From contig JAKVBH010000018.1 of NCBI GenBank assembly GCA_022447495.1, positions 22,384-86,383 of the forward strand: a stretch of 64,000 nt of DNA, written 5' to 3'. This document shows positions 17,245-26,270 of the stretch, one piece after another (position 1 is the first letter of the stretch; each line of letters begins with the position of its first letter). The notes beneath the pieces were generated by a model. It had not been told where the DNA came from. It searched no databases and was given only the letters and a program-made list of their open reading frames with translations. The stretch is from Marinovum sp. Its GTDB lineage: Bacteria; Pseudomonadota; Alphaproteobacteria; Rhodobacterales; Rhodobacteraceae. A program made the position numbers and the translations under genes.

Positions 17245-20200
17245 TCAGAGCATGTTGGTGGGGATGGCCCCATCGTCAAATTGCAGCGTCTCAACGGCCA
17301 CGATGATGGTGCGGACACCGTCTCTGATCGCAATGGTCTGATCACCGTCCCATTCGAAGAGATAATCGCCAAAGAACCCAGGCATAACGGCGGTATCCTC
17401 CCCTGGGCCACCGTGTAAACGGTCGGATTGACCTAGGCCGATGAGTGTGTCGTTCCCGGGTCCGCCCACCAGGATGTCCTCCTCTGTGGTCCCGCGCAAC
17501 GTGTCATCGCCCTCTTCACCTCGGGCCATCACGCCATGCACAAAGGCGTCGGCGCGACGCGATTCCCACCAACCTTGTTGGTCCGCATTGAAGCCAAGGA
17601 GGGCGTCCCAACGGGCGGTTTCATCATCGATATGGCGCAGAGCGCCCCAACTTCCGTATTGGCTGGGGGGCGCGATATCGACGAACGCGTTGTAGAGCGC
17701 GCCCCCTGTGTCGCGCCACGCGGTCAGCAGCTCGCGATAAATCTGGGCCATTTCGGGTGAGTAATTGAAGTCCTGCATGAATTGCACAAGTTTTTCGTTG
17801 GAGGACCATTCGCCATGGGGCGCCACGTGGGTGCCGCCTTCGTACATGACCATCTCCATGCCGTAGCTGGCCGCGGTTTTGGCGTGATAGGGCCAGAGTG
17901 TTTCGACCAGTTCCGGAAGAGAAGTCTCACGCAAAAGCGCAGCGGTCGCCGGATAGGCCGCACTCAGGTCGCGCTCTTCGACAAACTCACGCAGTGCAAC
18001 GCGTTGCAAACCTTGCGCCTCGCCTTCGGCACGGATGTCGGCTTCGGCGGCATCAATCCACTTGATGAGTTGGGGCGCGTATTCATCGCCGCCCAGCTCG
18101 AACCCAAAGTAACCCGTCACCGCGTATGCTTTGAACCGGTCCCCTGGTTTGGTGTTGCCTTCTGCGACCCAAAGCGGAGCTTCGAGAAGCGGCTCTTCAA
18201 GGCCCAACCAGCCGGAATGCACACCAATCGTGGGCACAACGCGGTTTTCGTCTCCCGCGTACACCTCGTTCCAGATGTCCGCCATTTGCGCGGCGCGCAG
18301 ACCAGCCCATTGCATCCAAGCATCATCCTTGGCTTTGCGGCCCCAGCGTTCCTTAGCCATGTCGCGGGCGTGCACGGCCTGTTGAAAGATGAAGTTCCAT
18401 ACTTCATTTGAATACTCGACATACACTTTAAGCCGCGGATCAAGCCCATCGCGCATGGCGGTGGCATAGCGGCGCATAAAGTCGTCATCGGCCAGATGCG
18501 GCATGTTCACCCAAGGGTCCGCGCCGATGAGATTGGAGAGCCGAATGAGATGCTCCACGGGGACGCCGGAGCCTACGAACGTGTAATGCTCTGGCCGCGC
18601 GCGGTCCGCCCAAGTGGCTTTCTCGGATCCATTGGTGAAGGTCCAATCCATAAATCGCAGTGCACGGAGATCTTTGATCTTTTCAATGAAATCTGGGTTA
18701 TAGATCACCCCTGCCTCATGCAGTTCGATATGATCTTCGTGTACAATCTCGATGTTGCGAATGGGGTCTTGGGGATCGACGGACCGGATCGCGACAGCAA
18801 CGAGCCCCTCGCCGGAGGGACGGTAGGAAAACCAGATCTCTTTGTCGGTGCCTTCCGTCCGTTCAGGTCGGGCAATGCCGCCAATCGACAGGTCGCCCTG
18901 TCCCTCCCATTTTACACGATAGCGACCTGTGATGGAGGTTTGATCTTCGTGCTGATCGGTGAGGACGAAGCTCTCGATCTGTGTCGCGCGGGTTGGAATG
19001 GAAACGGGCCAACCATTCTCGTCGAGATGACCCTCCGCCGCGAGGTCCTTGGCGCTGATCGCGCCCCATTCGCTGGCGGTATGCCCAACCCAAGGACGCG
19101 CGGTCTTCATAATGTCGATGAACGGATGCTGTGTGGACCAATCGGCGACACCATTAAGGCCCATGGCCAAGCTTGGATTGGTCAGACCTACTGCATTAGA
19201 CGCGGTCTCAGCTGGCAATGGAGCGGGCGCGGCAATTGGGATGATGGCTTCCGCCATGACCTCCGCTTTTGGTTGCTTGATGACTTTGGCTTCGACCGCG
19301 GCAGCTTGCGTCGCAGCCGACTGAGCCGCTGGTACAGGTGCCGTTGATTGTGCGAAGTCCAAATCAGCTTGGACTGCAGCCCATATGTAGTCGCGTACCG
19401 CTGCGTAATTGTCGAGCACCGTGTCATGCACACCGTCAAAGCGGCTGAAGTTCGCAGGCGGCGGTGTTTCGTAGACCACCGAATAAGTGACCATCGCCGC
19501 CAGGAAATAGGTTGTCGCCGTGCCATGCGGCGCATCGTCTAGGTAGAGGTCCGTTGGACGTAACTCGTTCAGAGGACCATCCGTTATGAGCCCAGAGATC
19601 ACCGAGCCCGCCGGAATGAAACCAACATCCAAACCGGGAACCGCACTTTGGACAGCGGCGTGGTATTCCTCAAACCACAGGTGATAATCGCCAAGCGCAT
19701 AGGCGTTGTACTGACGAAATTTCCGCCGCGTCGGCGGGAACTGACCTAATTCGGCCCACCCCTCATATATGAAGGCCCGCGGGGTTTTGCCTTGGGCTTC
19801 GACCCAAGAGAAGACGTCAACGGTCGCACTCAATGGAGATTGGCCGGTTGTGTTGCCGCCCTCGTAGGGCGCGTCGGGGCTTTGGTATTGAATGAAATTC
19901 GCGGGATTCAGTATCACCGTATCGATAGAAGAATTGGCAAAGCTGGCGCGCTCTGGGCTCCAGCCACCACGTACTTCTACGAAGGACCAATTGGGTTGCG
20001 GCGGCAACGTATTGGCAAAGTCGCGTACAAAGCCCCACTGACCATCCAATCGCAGCTCGCGACCATCCGCTTGGGCCAACCGACCGAGCCAATGGGGAAC
20101 CGTGGTGTCGTCGCTGTTGCTGAGATGATGAAAGAGCGAGTTGCCCCAAACATACGCCGTCACAGATTGCGGACCCGATTGCGCGGAGGCCGTTGTGGCA

Positions 20201-20247
20201 AAACCGATAGCCAAAAGGGCCAAAAGCCCTTGTCGAAGACACTTCAT
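17245..20247 (-). CDS. Large secreted protein: SGNH-like N-domain, glycosidase-like middle, RTX repeats
   Basis: The start at 20247 gives a clean signal peptide (MKCLRQGLLALLAIGFATTA, then SAQ); a longer frame to 20301 would bury it. In the 999-aa product, residues about 25-290 contain GNSLFHH and DDAPHGTATTYFL, resembling SGNH block I and block V motifs. A Pro/Ala-rich linker (about 300-350) follows. The middle 500 residues look like a glycoside-hydrolase-type barrel (MDWTFTNGS, VEYSNEVWNFIFQQA, MVMYEGGTH). The C-terminus has hemolysin-type calcium-binding repeats (GEEGDDTLRG, GGPGNDTLIG, GGPGEDTA, about 910-953), typical of type I secretion. A signal peptide plus RTX repeats is an unusual pairing. 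A role in cleaving or modifying an extracellular polysaccharide is inference. It is convergent with the TlpA gene. Confidence 0.75.
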   Translation of the reverse strand: MKCLRQGLLALLAIGFATTASAQSGPQSVTAYVWGNSLFHHLSNSDDTTVPHWLGRLAQADGRELRLDGQWGFVRDFANTLPPQPNWSFVEVRGGWSPERASFANSSIDTVILNPANFIQYQSPDAPYEGGNTTGQSPLSATVDVFSWVEAQGKTPRAFIYEGWAELGQFPPTRRKFRQYNAYALGDYHLWFEEYHAAVQSAVPGLDVGFIPAGSVISGLITDGPLNELRPTDLYLDDAPHGTATTYFLAAMVTYSVVYETPPPANFSRFDGVHDTVLDNYAAVRDYIWAAVQADLDFAQSTAPVPAAQSAATQAAAVEAKVIKQPKAEVMAEAIIPIAAPAPLPAETASNAVGLTNPSLAMGLNGVADWSTQHPFIDIMKTARPWVGHTASEWGAISAKDLAAEGHLDENGWPVSIPTRATQIESFVLTDQHEDQTSITGRYRVKWEGQGDLSIGGIARPERTEGTDKEIWFSYRPSGEGLVAVAIRSVDPQDPIRNIEIVHEDHIELHEAGVIYNPDFIEKIKDLRALRFMDWTFTNGSEKATWADRARPEHYTFVGSGVPVEHLIRLSNLIGADPWVNMPHLADDDFMRRYATAMRDGLDPRLKVYVEYSNEVWNFIFQQAVHARDMAKERWGRKAKDDAWMQWAGLRAAQMADIWNEVYAGDENRVVPTIGVHSGWLGLEEPLLEAPLWVAEGNTKPGDRFKAYAVTGYFGFELGGDEYAPQLIKWIDAAEADIRAEGEAQGLQRVALREFVEERDLSAAYPATAALLRETSLPELVETLWPYHAKTAASYGMEMVMYEGGTHVAPHGEWSSNEKLVQFMQDFNYSPEMAQIYRELLTAWRDTGGALYNAFVDIAPPSQYGSWGALRHIDDETARWDALLGFNADQQGWWESRRADAFVHGVMARGEEGDDTLRGTTEEDILVGGPGNDTLIGLGQSDRLHGGPGEDTAVMPGFFGDYLFEWDGDQTIAIRDGVRTIIVAVETLQFDDGAIPTNML

Positions 20248-20466
20248 ACCAACCCCCAATGCGGATCCTCCCCTTATATACGTGGCATGAGTATGGGGCA
20301 AAACTTAGGCGATTTAAGCTATGTCACTGCGGTTTTCACAATTGCATGAGCGTTGAACGATTTCACTATGTATTCACGATAGATTGGCGGGGCGTTTACG
20401 CATCTCAACCATAGTAATAGTTAAATATTTGACACGACTAAGGGCGCGAGCGAGCGCAAACATTGA

Positions 20467-21099
20467 ATGACCAATCGTTTATTTAGCGTCGATGCGCTAT
20501 CACTTTCTCTTGTTGCGCGCGATACTCAAACCCTTGTGGTACATGCCCAAGGCCGCGCTCCGACGACCGGTTGGAACCATGCCGAATTGCGCCCCCTCGT
20601 CTATGTTTCGCCACCTGAAGACGGGATGTTGGAACTTGATTTCTTGGGTGCACCAAGTCGGACCGGTGGCCCCACGTTGCCAATCCCTGCGCCCATGGCT
20701 GCGGAGATCACGCTCTCTGATGTCGATCTCGAAAATTTCTGGGGGTTGGGGTGTCCGTTGACCGGGGTACGATGCCACGCGGCGGCGAACCTCAAGTCCG
20801 TGCCTTTGAGCACTGCTCGTCGTTCTATGCCGCATCAACCAAGCTTCCACGCTCTTGATCGTGCCTCTGAGAATGCCCCCAATTTTAACAAAGATATTCT
20901 GCCGCTCTTTCGGGCGCAGGATTGGAACACCATGCCAACGCAATTCAAACCAACAGATTCTGCCCATGAATTGCTCAGAGCCCAAGGAGTTGAGTTGATG
21001 CATGCGATGGAACAAGGGAAATGGCCCAAGGACGGCCCTTGGCCAGAGGCCGATGTCGCCCTGTTTTCGAAGTGGATTGCAGCAGGAAGCCCCGCCTGA
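20467..21099 (+). CDS. Conserved-looking hypothetical protein with a cytochrome-c-like C-terminus lacking heme motif
   Basis: The 210-aa protein has no signal peptide or membrane segment. The C-terminal 70 residues (FNKDILPLFRAQDWNTM, then ELMHAMEQGKWPKDGPWPEAD and LFSKWIAAGSPA) resemble the closing part of small cytochrome-c or Planctomycete-type cytochrome domains, but no CxxCH is present. The N-terminal half has no recognisable motif. It ends nine bases from the stop of the convergent SARP-type regulator gene and may belong to the haloperoxidase/subtilase locus. It is preceded by a 219-bp divergent spacer shared with the RTX gene. Confidence 0.6.
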   Translation: MTNRLFSVDALSLSLVARDTQTLVVHAQGRAPTTGWNHAELRPLVYVSPPEDGMLELDFLGAPSRTGGPTLPIPAPMAAEITLSDVDLENFWGLGCPLTGVRCHAAANLKSVPLSTARRSMPHQPSFHALDRASENAPNFNKDILPLFRAQDWNTMPTQFKPTDSAHELLRAQGVELMHAMEQGKWPKDGPWPEADVALFSKWIAAGSPA

Positions 21100-21108
21100 A
21101 CCGATCCG

Positions 21109-22722
21109 CTAGGCCTTGCGAGAGGCCAAAGTCCTCACGCGGCTCAAATCCACTTCTGGAGTGCGGCGCAACAGGGCAACGGGATAATTGGCATCTTCGA
21201 GCATGTGAGCGGCGGTGAAATCCGGCTCCACGACTTGCAACGTCTGCATCGTAGCCAAGGCCTCGTCCCACTCTTCATCCTGAGCATGCAGTACCAATAG
21301 ATGGCGCAATGCAGGCCGATAGTGAGGACAGGATGCAGCCGCCGAGCGAAAAAGCTCTTTGGCTTCGCTCAATCGTCCCAAGGCCAGAGCAGCACCCGCC
21401 AATTGGCCTTCTGCCCAGAATGCAAATTGCGAGCGTTGCGTCAAATACCGAGCAAACTGTGCCGCCTTATAGGATGCCTCTGCGTCAGACAGCATCATCC
21501 GCGACGCCGACAAAGCCCACCAGGCCATAGGGTTGCCCGGGTTAATCCGAACCGAGCGGCGCGCCAATTCCAAAGCGCCATCTGCATCCCCCGACACGTA
21601 AAGCGAGGAATTTGCCAAAAGGGCCAGCACCATGGAATTTCCTGGTTCCCGTTCCATCGCCTGCGATGTGAGCGCAAGCGATTCCTCTTTGAGCACGTCA
21701 AAATCGCTGCGCAGCCGTTCAAGTTTTTGCACTTCGCGCACCTGGGCACGCCACGCCAGATATACCCCACGTGGTTGAATGTGATAAGCTTTGCCAAAGA
21801 GGTCGTCGGCACTTTGGACCATCTCTGGTCGCATCGTGAAAAGCCGCCTCATACCCAAGCGACAGAGCGCATCGGCGTCATCACATTCCGCCGCATTGGG
21901 TTGGGAAAGAACGATATTTTCCGCGACACTTTCGGCTAATTCACAGGTGAGTTTGAGGATTTCCGGTTGATCCGGAGACATGGCGCCAAAGTTGCGGATC
22001 GCCCGAAATCCCGACCAGACTTGGCGGTTGGTGCTCACATCAAGCAACGCAGATCGCACACCAAACTCACTTGGAGCAGGGTTCGATCCTTCGATATCGA
22101 CAATCCAGCCGACGTCTTTGCCGGGGGATTGATCGGATTGCATGACCGGCAGCGAAAACTCTTCGGTCAGCGATCTGATGACCACATCCGCTACTAACCG
22201 CTCCGCCCACCATGTTGAGGACGACTTGTCTGGTGTCGTGCGGATCATGATTGTCTGGGTCACCCGATCGCGCAACGGCATTGCCACAGAGCGCAGAGGC
22301 GATACAATCGCCGGGGTCGTGATATCACCTGCGCGGGCGCTGCGCTCGAACGAAAGCCATGCCTCAAATTCCTCGTCGCGCACATCGAGTCCCTCGAGGA
22401 ATTCAAACCGGGGATCGGAGATCAATTCGACTTGGCTAAGATCCAGCCAGACTGACTGTCGGTCCGCATCCAAAATATGATCCCACGCGCCAAGACGTTT
22501 GCGCAGTTGAACCAACGCCTGACGAAGGCTGGCAGACGCCTGGGCCTTGCCGCGATCGCTCCAAAGCTTGGATTGTAACCAGGCACGGGTTCGTTTGCCC
22601 GATGCACTCGTGGCCAGCAGAGCGATGGCGGCACATTCCTTCGTACCCTTCGGTGTCACATCCTGGCCGTCTGGCGCTTCAACCCGAAACGCCCCGGTCA
22701 TATGAATGCGCACTTGTGCCAA
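21109..22722 (-). CDS. SARP/BTAD-type transcriptional regulator with TPR-like C-terminus
   Basis: The 537-aa protein opens with a winged-helix DNA-binding domain (RIHMTGAFRV, PKGTKECAAIALLA, LWSDRGKAQASASLRQAL, LRKRLG), matching the OmpR-type fold fused to bacterial transcriptional activator domains in SARPs. The C-terminal half has several helix pairs typical of TPRs (NSMVLALLANSSLYVSGDAD, then GNPMAWWALSASRMM). Such proteins often activate neighbouring gene clusters by binding direct repeats. The gene is divergent from the PAP2/haloperoxidase-like gene; a 17-bp direct repeat occupies the gap. The frame opens with TTG at 22722; a GTG three codons later or the ATG at 22701 are alternatives. 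The ligand, if any, is unknown. Confidence 0.8.
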   Translation of the reverse strand: MAQVRIHMTGAFRVEAPDGQDVTPKGTKECAAIALLATSASGKRTRAWLQSKLWSDRGKAQASASLRQALVQLRKRLGAWDHILDADRQSVWLDLSQVELISDPRFEFLEGLDVRDEEFEAWLSFERSARAGDITTPAIVSPLRSVAMPLRDRVTQTIMIRTTPDKSSSTWWAERLVADVVIRSLTEEFSLPVMQSDQSPGKDVGWIVDIEGSNPAPSEFGVRSALLDVSTNRQVWSGFRAIRNFGAMSPDQPEILKLTCELAESVAENIVLSQPNAAECDDADALCRLGMRRLFTMRPEMVQSADDLFGKAYHIQPRGVYLAWRAQVREVQKLERLRSDFDVLKEESLALTSQAMEREPGNSMVLALLANSSLYVSGDADGALELARRSVRINPGNPMAWWALSASRMMLSDAEASYKAAQFARYLTQRSQFAFWAEGQLAGAALALGRLSEAKELFRSAAASCPHYRPALRHLLVLHAQDEEWDEALATMQTLQVVEPDFTAAHMLEDANYPVALLRRTPEVDLSRVRTLASRKA

Positions 22723-22822
22723 TTTATTGCTCGCCCCATTAATTAATATGGCTCAAATTATAGCCAAAACTCGTCGCTCGTCAGGTCTTTTCTTAGGTTT
22801 TATTTATCACAGGGGCATTTCA

Positions 22823-22863
22823 TGAATCTTCCGTTAATTCAATTCGTGAATCTTCCGTTAATT
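22823..22863. promoter_or_regulatory. Two 17-bp direct repeats, candidate SARP operator
   Basis: TGAATCTTCCGTTAATT occurs at 22823-22839 and again, base for base, at 22847-22863, a 24-bp period. The pair is the most conspicuous element in the 228-bp gap between the SARP-type regulator and the PAP2/haloperoxidase-like gene, about 90 bp before the latter's start. SARPs are known to bind direct repeats near promoters. The assignment to this regulator is inference. Confidence 0.6.
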
Positions 22864-22950
22864 GCCGAGGTCTCATTATTTTTTAGTGGATCGCGGGAAT
22901 TGGCGTTGTCTAGGGTTCATGTGGATGCGTGAATTTTGGAGGGATGACAG

Positions 22951-24099
22951 ATGGGAAGTTTTGGTGGGCCCGGCGGCGGTCCGGGTGGTGGGCCCGGCGG
23001 CGGTCCGGGTGGTGGTCCGGGCGGCACCTCATCCGATGTCGGCGTCACAGGCGAAACGTTCCTGGCACGCCATGCGGGCGGCTATGCATCACCCATGCTC
23101 AGTACAGCGCTCATTTCGACGCGGGACGGTATTACAGGATTTTGGAACGGTAACGTCACAGCTGAAGGCGATGTCGAATTGCCAGATGACGACGCATATC
23201 TGTCTAGGATCCGCCGCCCTTCTCGAGCACTTATGCTCGAAAACCGCCTGAGCGGACATTTGATCGGCGATGGGAATGGCGCAACAAAGACAGCAACTCT
23301 GAGATTGGACGGCACGCCGATTTTTACGCTGGAGCGACCAGACCTTCCGTATTTCCACCAACAGCTTGTTTGGCTTCGCGCCTATGCCGATCTTCGCGGC
23401 GACCGCATAGGCGAGATTTTTGAACAGATCGATGACATGCTGTCGTTTTTTGGCGCTCTGGGTTTTCTCGACAATGGGCGGCGTGCAAACTCCTTAATGC
23501 TTCTGGCAATCACGCGGCGCGCCGCGATCCACGCAGAAGTGCCCTTTAAGTACTATTGCCGCGCGCCCAGGCCGATTGATTTGGCGATGGAGGTGCAACC
23601 GATCATCCAAACGCCGGATCACTCAGCCTTCCCGTCTGGCCATGCCACAGAAGCCTTTGCCATCGCGACGGTTTTGCATCGCTTGCATTCGTTCGAAAGC
23701 GCGGCGGAGGGTGTTGCGAAACAAGCATTGCCGTTCCGGGTGGCCCAACGGATCGCCGCGAACCGGACAATTGCGGGCGTACACTACCCCGCAGATAGCT
23801 TGGCCGGCGCGGCTTTGGGATGTGCGGTCGGCGAGGCGATCTATGCCTTGGCCCATGGCAGCGAGTTTGCCATTGGCGGGCTTACCAGAGCGGATTTTGA
23901 CGCGATGGCGCCAGACAATCCGGACTTCTTGCTCAGCAACTTTGACCAAGTACCAATCTTGGGCACAAGCAAGGTCAAGAAAGATGATATTGTCGCTGCG
24001 ATCTGGGCGCGCGCTGCCGATGAATGGCCGAAACAGACACCACCTGAAGACCCTGGTCAAACCGAAACCAAAGATCCAAACGTGGGGCGGGTAGGATGA
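22951..24099 (+). CDS. PAP2 / vanadium-dependent haloperoxidase-like protein
   Basis: The 382-aa protein carries all three motifs of the PAP2/vanadium haloperoxidase superfamily: Lys200 to Arg207-Pro208 (KYYCRAPRP), PSGH at 228-231, and Arg272 - His278 - Asp282 (NRTIAGVHYPAD), which bind phosphate or vanadate. It lacks membrane helices, favouring a soluble haloperoxidase-like protein over a lipid phosphatase. Residues 4-25 are a glycine/proline repeat (GGPGGGPG units) encoded by a 24-bp tandem repeat. No signal peptide is visible. The ATG at 22951 has GGAGG about 8 nt upstream. Its stop overlaps the subtilase start as ATGA, so the two are co-translated. Halogenating versus phosphatase activity cannot be decided from motifs alone. 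Confidence 0.82.
   Translation: MGSFGGPGGGPGGGPGGGPGGGPGGTSSDVGVTGETFLARHAGGYASPMLSTALISTRDGITGFWNGNVTAEGDVELPDDDAYLSRIRRPSRALMLENRLSGHLIGDGNGATKTATLRLDGTPIFTLERPDLPYFHQQLVWLRAYADLRGDRIGEIFEQIDDMLSFFGALGFLDNGRRANSLMLLAITRRAAIHAEVPFKYYCRAPRPIDLAMEVQPIIQTPDHSAFPSGHATEAFAIATVLHRLHSFESAAEGVAKQALPFRVAQRIAANRTIAGVHYPADSLAGAALGCAVGEAIYALAHGSEFAIGGLTRADFDAMAPDNPDFLLSNFDQVPILGTSKVKKDDIVAAIWARAADEWPKQTPPEDPGQTETKDPNVGRVG
22963..23025 (+). repeat. 24-bp in-frame tandem repeat (Gly/Pro-rich)
   Basis: A 24-bp unit spans 22963-22986 and is repeated exactly at 22987-23010, then partially to 23025. It encodes the GGPGGGPG stretch of the haloperoxidase-like protein. Copy changes would keep the frame. Confidence 0.75.
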
Positions 24100-26186
24100 T
24101 CGGCACCCCCTCTTGGGGCGCGTGGCAGCGGCTTGCGGCCGAGATCGACCCATATGTGCATTGGTGGCAAGCTGCCGATGGTAGCGGCGAATACGCGCGC
24201 GAGAACTTTCCGGTAAGCCACGTGGACACCCCCCATTTCCACCGGGGACGAGCGACTTCGGGCACCTCTGCGCCAAGCTATACCCATGCTGCCTTTACAG
24301 ATGGCAGCGAAATCCCTGTCCCCCGCGACAGCCGCAATCCGGGCTGGCCCGATGTGACGGATTGGTTGCCGCAGGAATGCCTCGACGCCTTTGCTGCTGA
24401 TCAAGCGCTTTATGATTTGGCAGAAGAGACCGTCCTTTTGGGCGTTATCGACACCGGCATCCCGCTCCATCACCGAAGATTCAGGCTTCCTTCTGGCGAG
24501 AGCCGGTTTCTGGCCGCGTGGCAGCAGTCGGCGCAGTGGGACACGCTGTCTCAGGGCTATTTGCCCTTTGGGCGCGAGCTGTACCGTACCGACATTGAAG
24601 ACCACCTTTTGACCGCGTCGCGAAGCAAAGACCTTCAAGGCAGTGTGGATGAAGCGGCGTTCAATCGTGCCGCTGGTCTCGTTGAACCATTGCGCCCGCG
24701 AGGCCAAGGCAATCGCGATCTTGATCACCCCAACGCCCACGGTGCCCACGTGCTTGACTTGGCGGGAGGATTTGATCCGACCACGCAAACCGACGAAGCC
24801 GCCCGGTGTCGCATCCTGGCCGTGAACTTGCCGCCGCCCTTCTCGCACGGCCCGCATGGCAACTTCTTGCAGTTTTTCGCTTTGCTTGCCGTCGAGCGCA
24901 TCGTCGCGCTGGCGGAAGCCGCGTGGATTGCGCGCTTTGGTGATGCTCCCGGGCGCTTCCCGTTGGTGATCAACTTCTCCTACGGCATGCACGCTGGCCC
25001 CAAGGACGGCGCGCTCCCGTTTGAGGCCGCCATTCGCGATCTGATGCAGGGGTATTCGGATCGAGGCGGCGCATTGCGGCTCTGCATGCCATCGGGCAAC
25101 AACAATCTAGAACGCAACACTGCGCGTATCACGCCACCAGCCAACGGTTTGGTAACGCTCAATTGGCGGATAACGCCTGAAGACCATACCTCAAATCTCG
25201 TTGAGCTCTGGTCACAGCCCAAAGCCTCTCCGCCCATGGGTGGAGCAATGTCCCTTTCGTTGACGGAACCTGGAACCAAACGCAAAGAGCTGCCAGCCTT
25301 TCCCAGTGATAAAGACGGCCACTTGGTCAGCGGCTACTGTGATTTGACGAACACCAAAGGCGACGTCATCGCCCGTGCTTATGTGCGCCCGCGCATCGAT
25401 GGTCGTGGTGAGCACAGGGTGCAATTCATCCTATGCGTGGCCCCATCGGCCATGAAGGAACCCCTTTCCGGCGTTGGCACGGCGCCTGCAGGCGCTTGGG
25501 AGATCGGCATTGCATGGCCTGGAAACCGCGACACCTGGATTGATGCGCATGTGCAAGTAGACCAATCTGCGGAACTCTTTAGCGACACCGGACGACGGGC
25601 CTATTTCGAAGATGCCGCTTATAGGGGCCGCGACAATATGGGTAAGCTAATCGACAGCTACCCCTATCCGTACCGCCCACTTCCTCCGCCTGCGTCGCCT
25701 ATTCGGCGCCGTGGCACGCATAATCCTTTGGCCACCTCGCCAGGGATCGTCATGGTCGCGGGATACGAGGCCAAATCCGGCGCGCCTGCGAACTATTCTG
25801 GCGCATCTTGGGACGAGGCTGTGGCGGCGGGGCACACGCCCGACATCACTGTCGCATTGCCCTCAGAAGACGCCAAATCCGTCTTTGGCCTATTGGCCGC
25901 CGGGTCGTCGGACGGCGCCTTGACGGCGTACCGTGGGACATCAATGGCCACCGGTTTGGCATCGCGCCGTATCGTCGAGGAGATGCTCAGAGGCACAAGC
26001 GGTGACAGCGACCCTTCGAACGTGGGCACGCCGACATGGCTTGGTAGTGAGGCCAACACGTTCGAAACCTTCCTACGTCCTGCGGGTTACAGTGATGCCG
26101 CCGAGGTCAAGGTGGGGCAGGGTCGCCTGCCCTATCCCAAGACATATCGATCCGGCGCGGTGCCTCGGGTGCCTCAGTGGGACTAA
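24096..26186 (+). CDS. Subtilisin-family (S8) serine peptidase
   Basis: The 696-aa protein shows the S8 triad: Asp119 in LLGVIDTGIP, His215 in HPNAHGAHVLDLAGG, and Ser616 in YRGTSMATG. An oxyanion-hole Asn is in MPSGNNN. About 260 residues containing a beta-rich insert (TPEDHTSNLVELW, then AYVRPRIDGRGEH) lie between the Asn and the Ser. There is no evident signal peptide or propeptide, so it may act in the cytoplasm or be exported by an unknown route. The start overlaps the haloperoxidase-like gene stop (ATGA at 24096-24099). The pairing with a PAP2-like enzyme and a SARP-type regulator suggests one functional unit; the substrate is unknown. The gene is convergent with cydB. Confidence 0.85.
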   Translation: MIGTPSWGAWQRLAAEIDPYVHWWQAADGSGEYARENFPVSHVDTPHFHRGRATSGTSAPSYTHAAFTDGSEIPVPRDSRNPGWPDVTDWLPQECLDAFAADQALYDLAEETVLLGVIDTGIPLHHRRFRLPSGESRFLAAWQQSAQWDTLSQGYLPFGRELYRTDIEDHLLTASRSKDLQGSVDEAAFNRAAGLVEPLRPRGQGNRDLDHPNAHGAHVLDLAGGFDPTTQTDEAARCRILAVNLPPPFSHGPHGNFLQFFALLAVERIVALAEAAWIARFGDAPGRFPLVINFSYGMHAGPKDGALPFEAAIRDLMQGYSDRGGALRLCMPSGNNNLERNTARITPPANGLVTLNWRITPEDHTSNLVELWSQPKASPPMGGAMSLSLTEPGTKRKELPAFPSDKDGHLVSGYCDLTNTKGDVIARAYVRPRIDGRGEHRVQFILCVAPSAMKEPLSGVGTAPAGAWEIGIAWPGNRDTWIDAHVQVDQSAELFSDTGRRAYFEDAAYRGRDNMGKLIDSYPYPYRPLPPPASPIRRRGTHNPLATSPGIVMVAGYEAKSGAPANYSGASWDEAVAAGHTPDITVALPSEDAKSVFGLLAAGSSDGALTAYRGTSMATGLASRRIVEEMLRGTSGDSDPSNVGTPTWLGSEANTFETFLRPAGYSDAAEVKVGQGRLPYPKTYRSGAVPRVPQWD

Positions 26187-26270
26187 AGCTCCAAGCCTCG
26201 CTCGTTGGGAGCTGGCCCGAAATTTGCGTTCCGTTGGCTCAATCAAGAGCGGCTTTTCTGCGATGTGATG

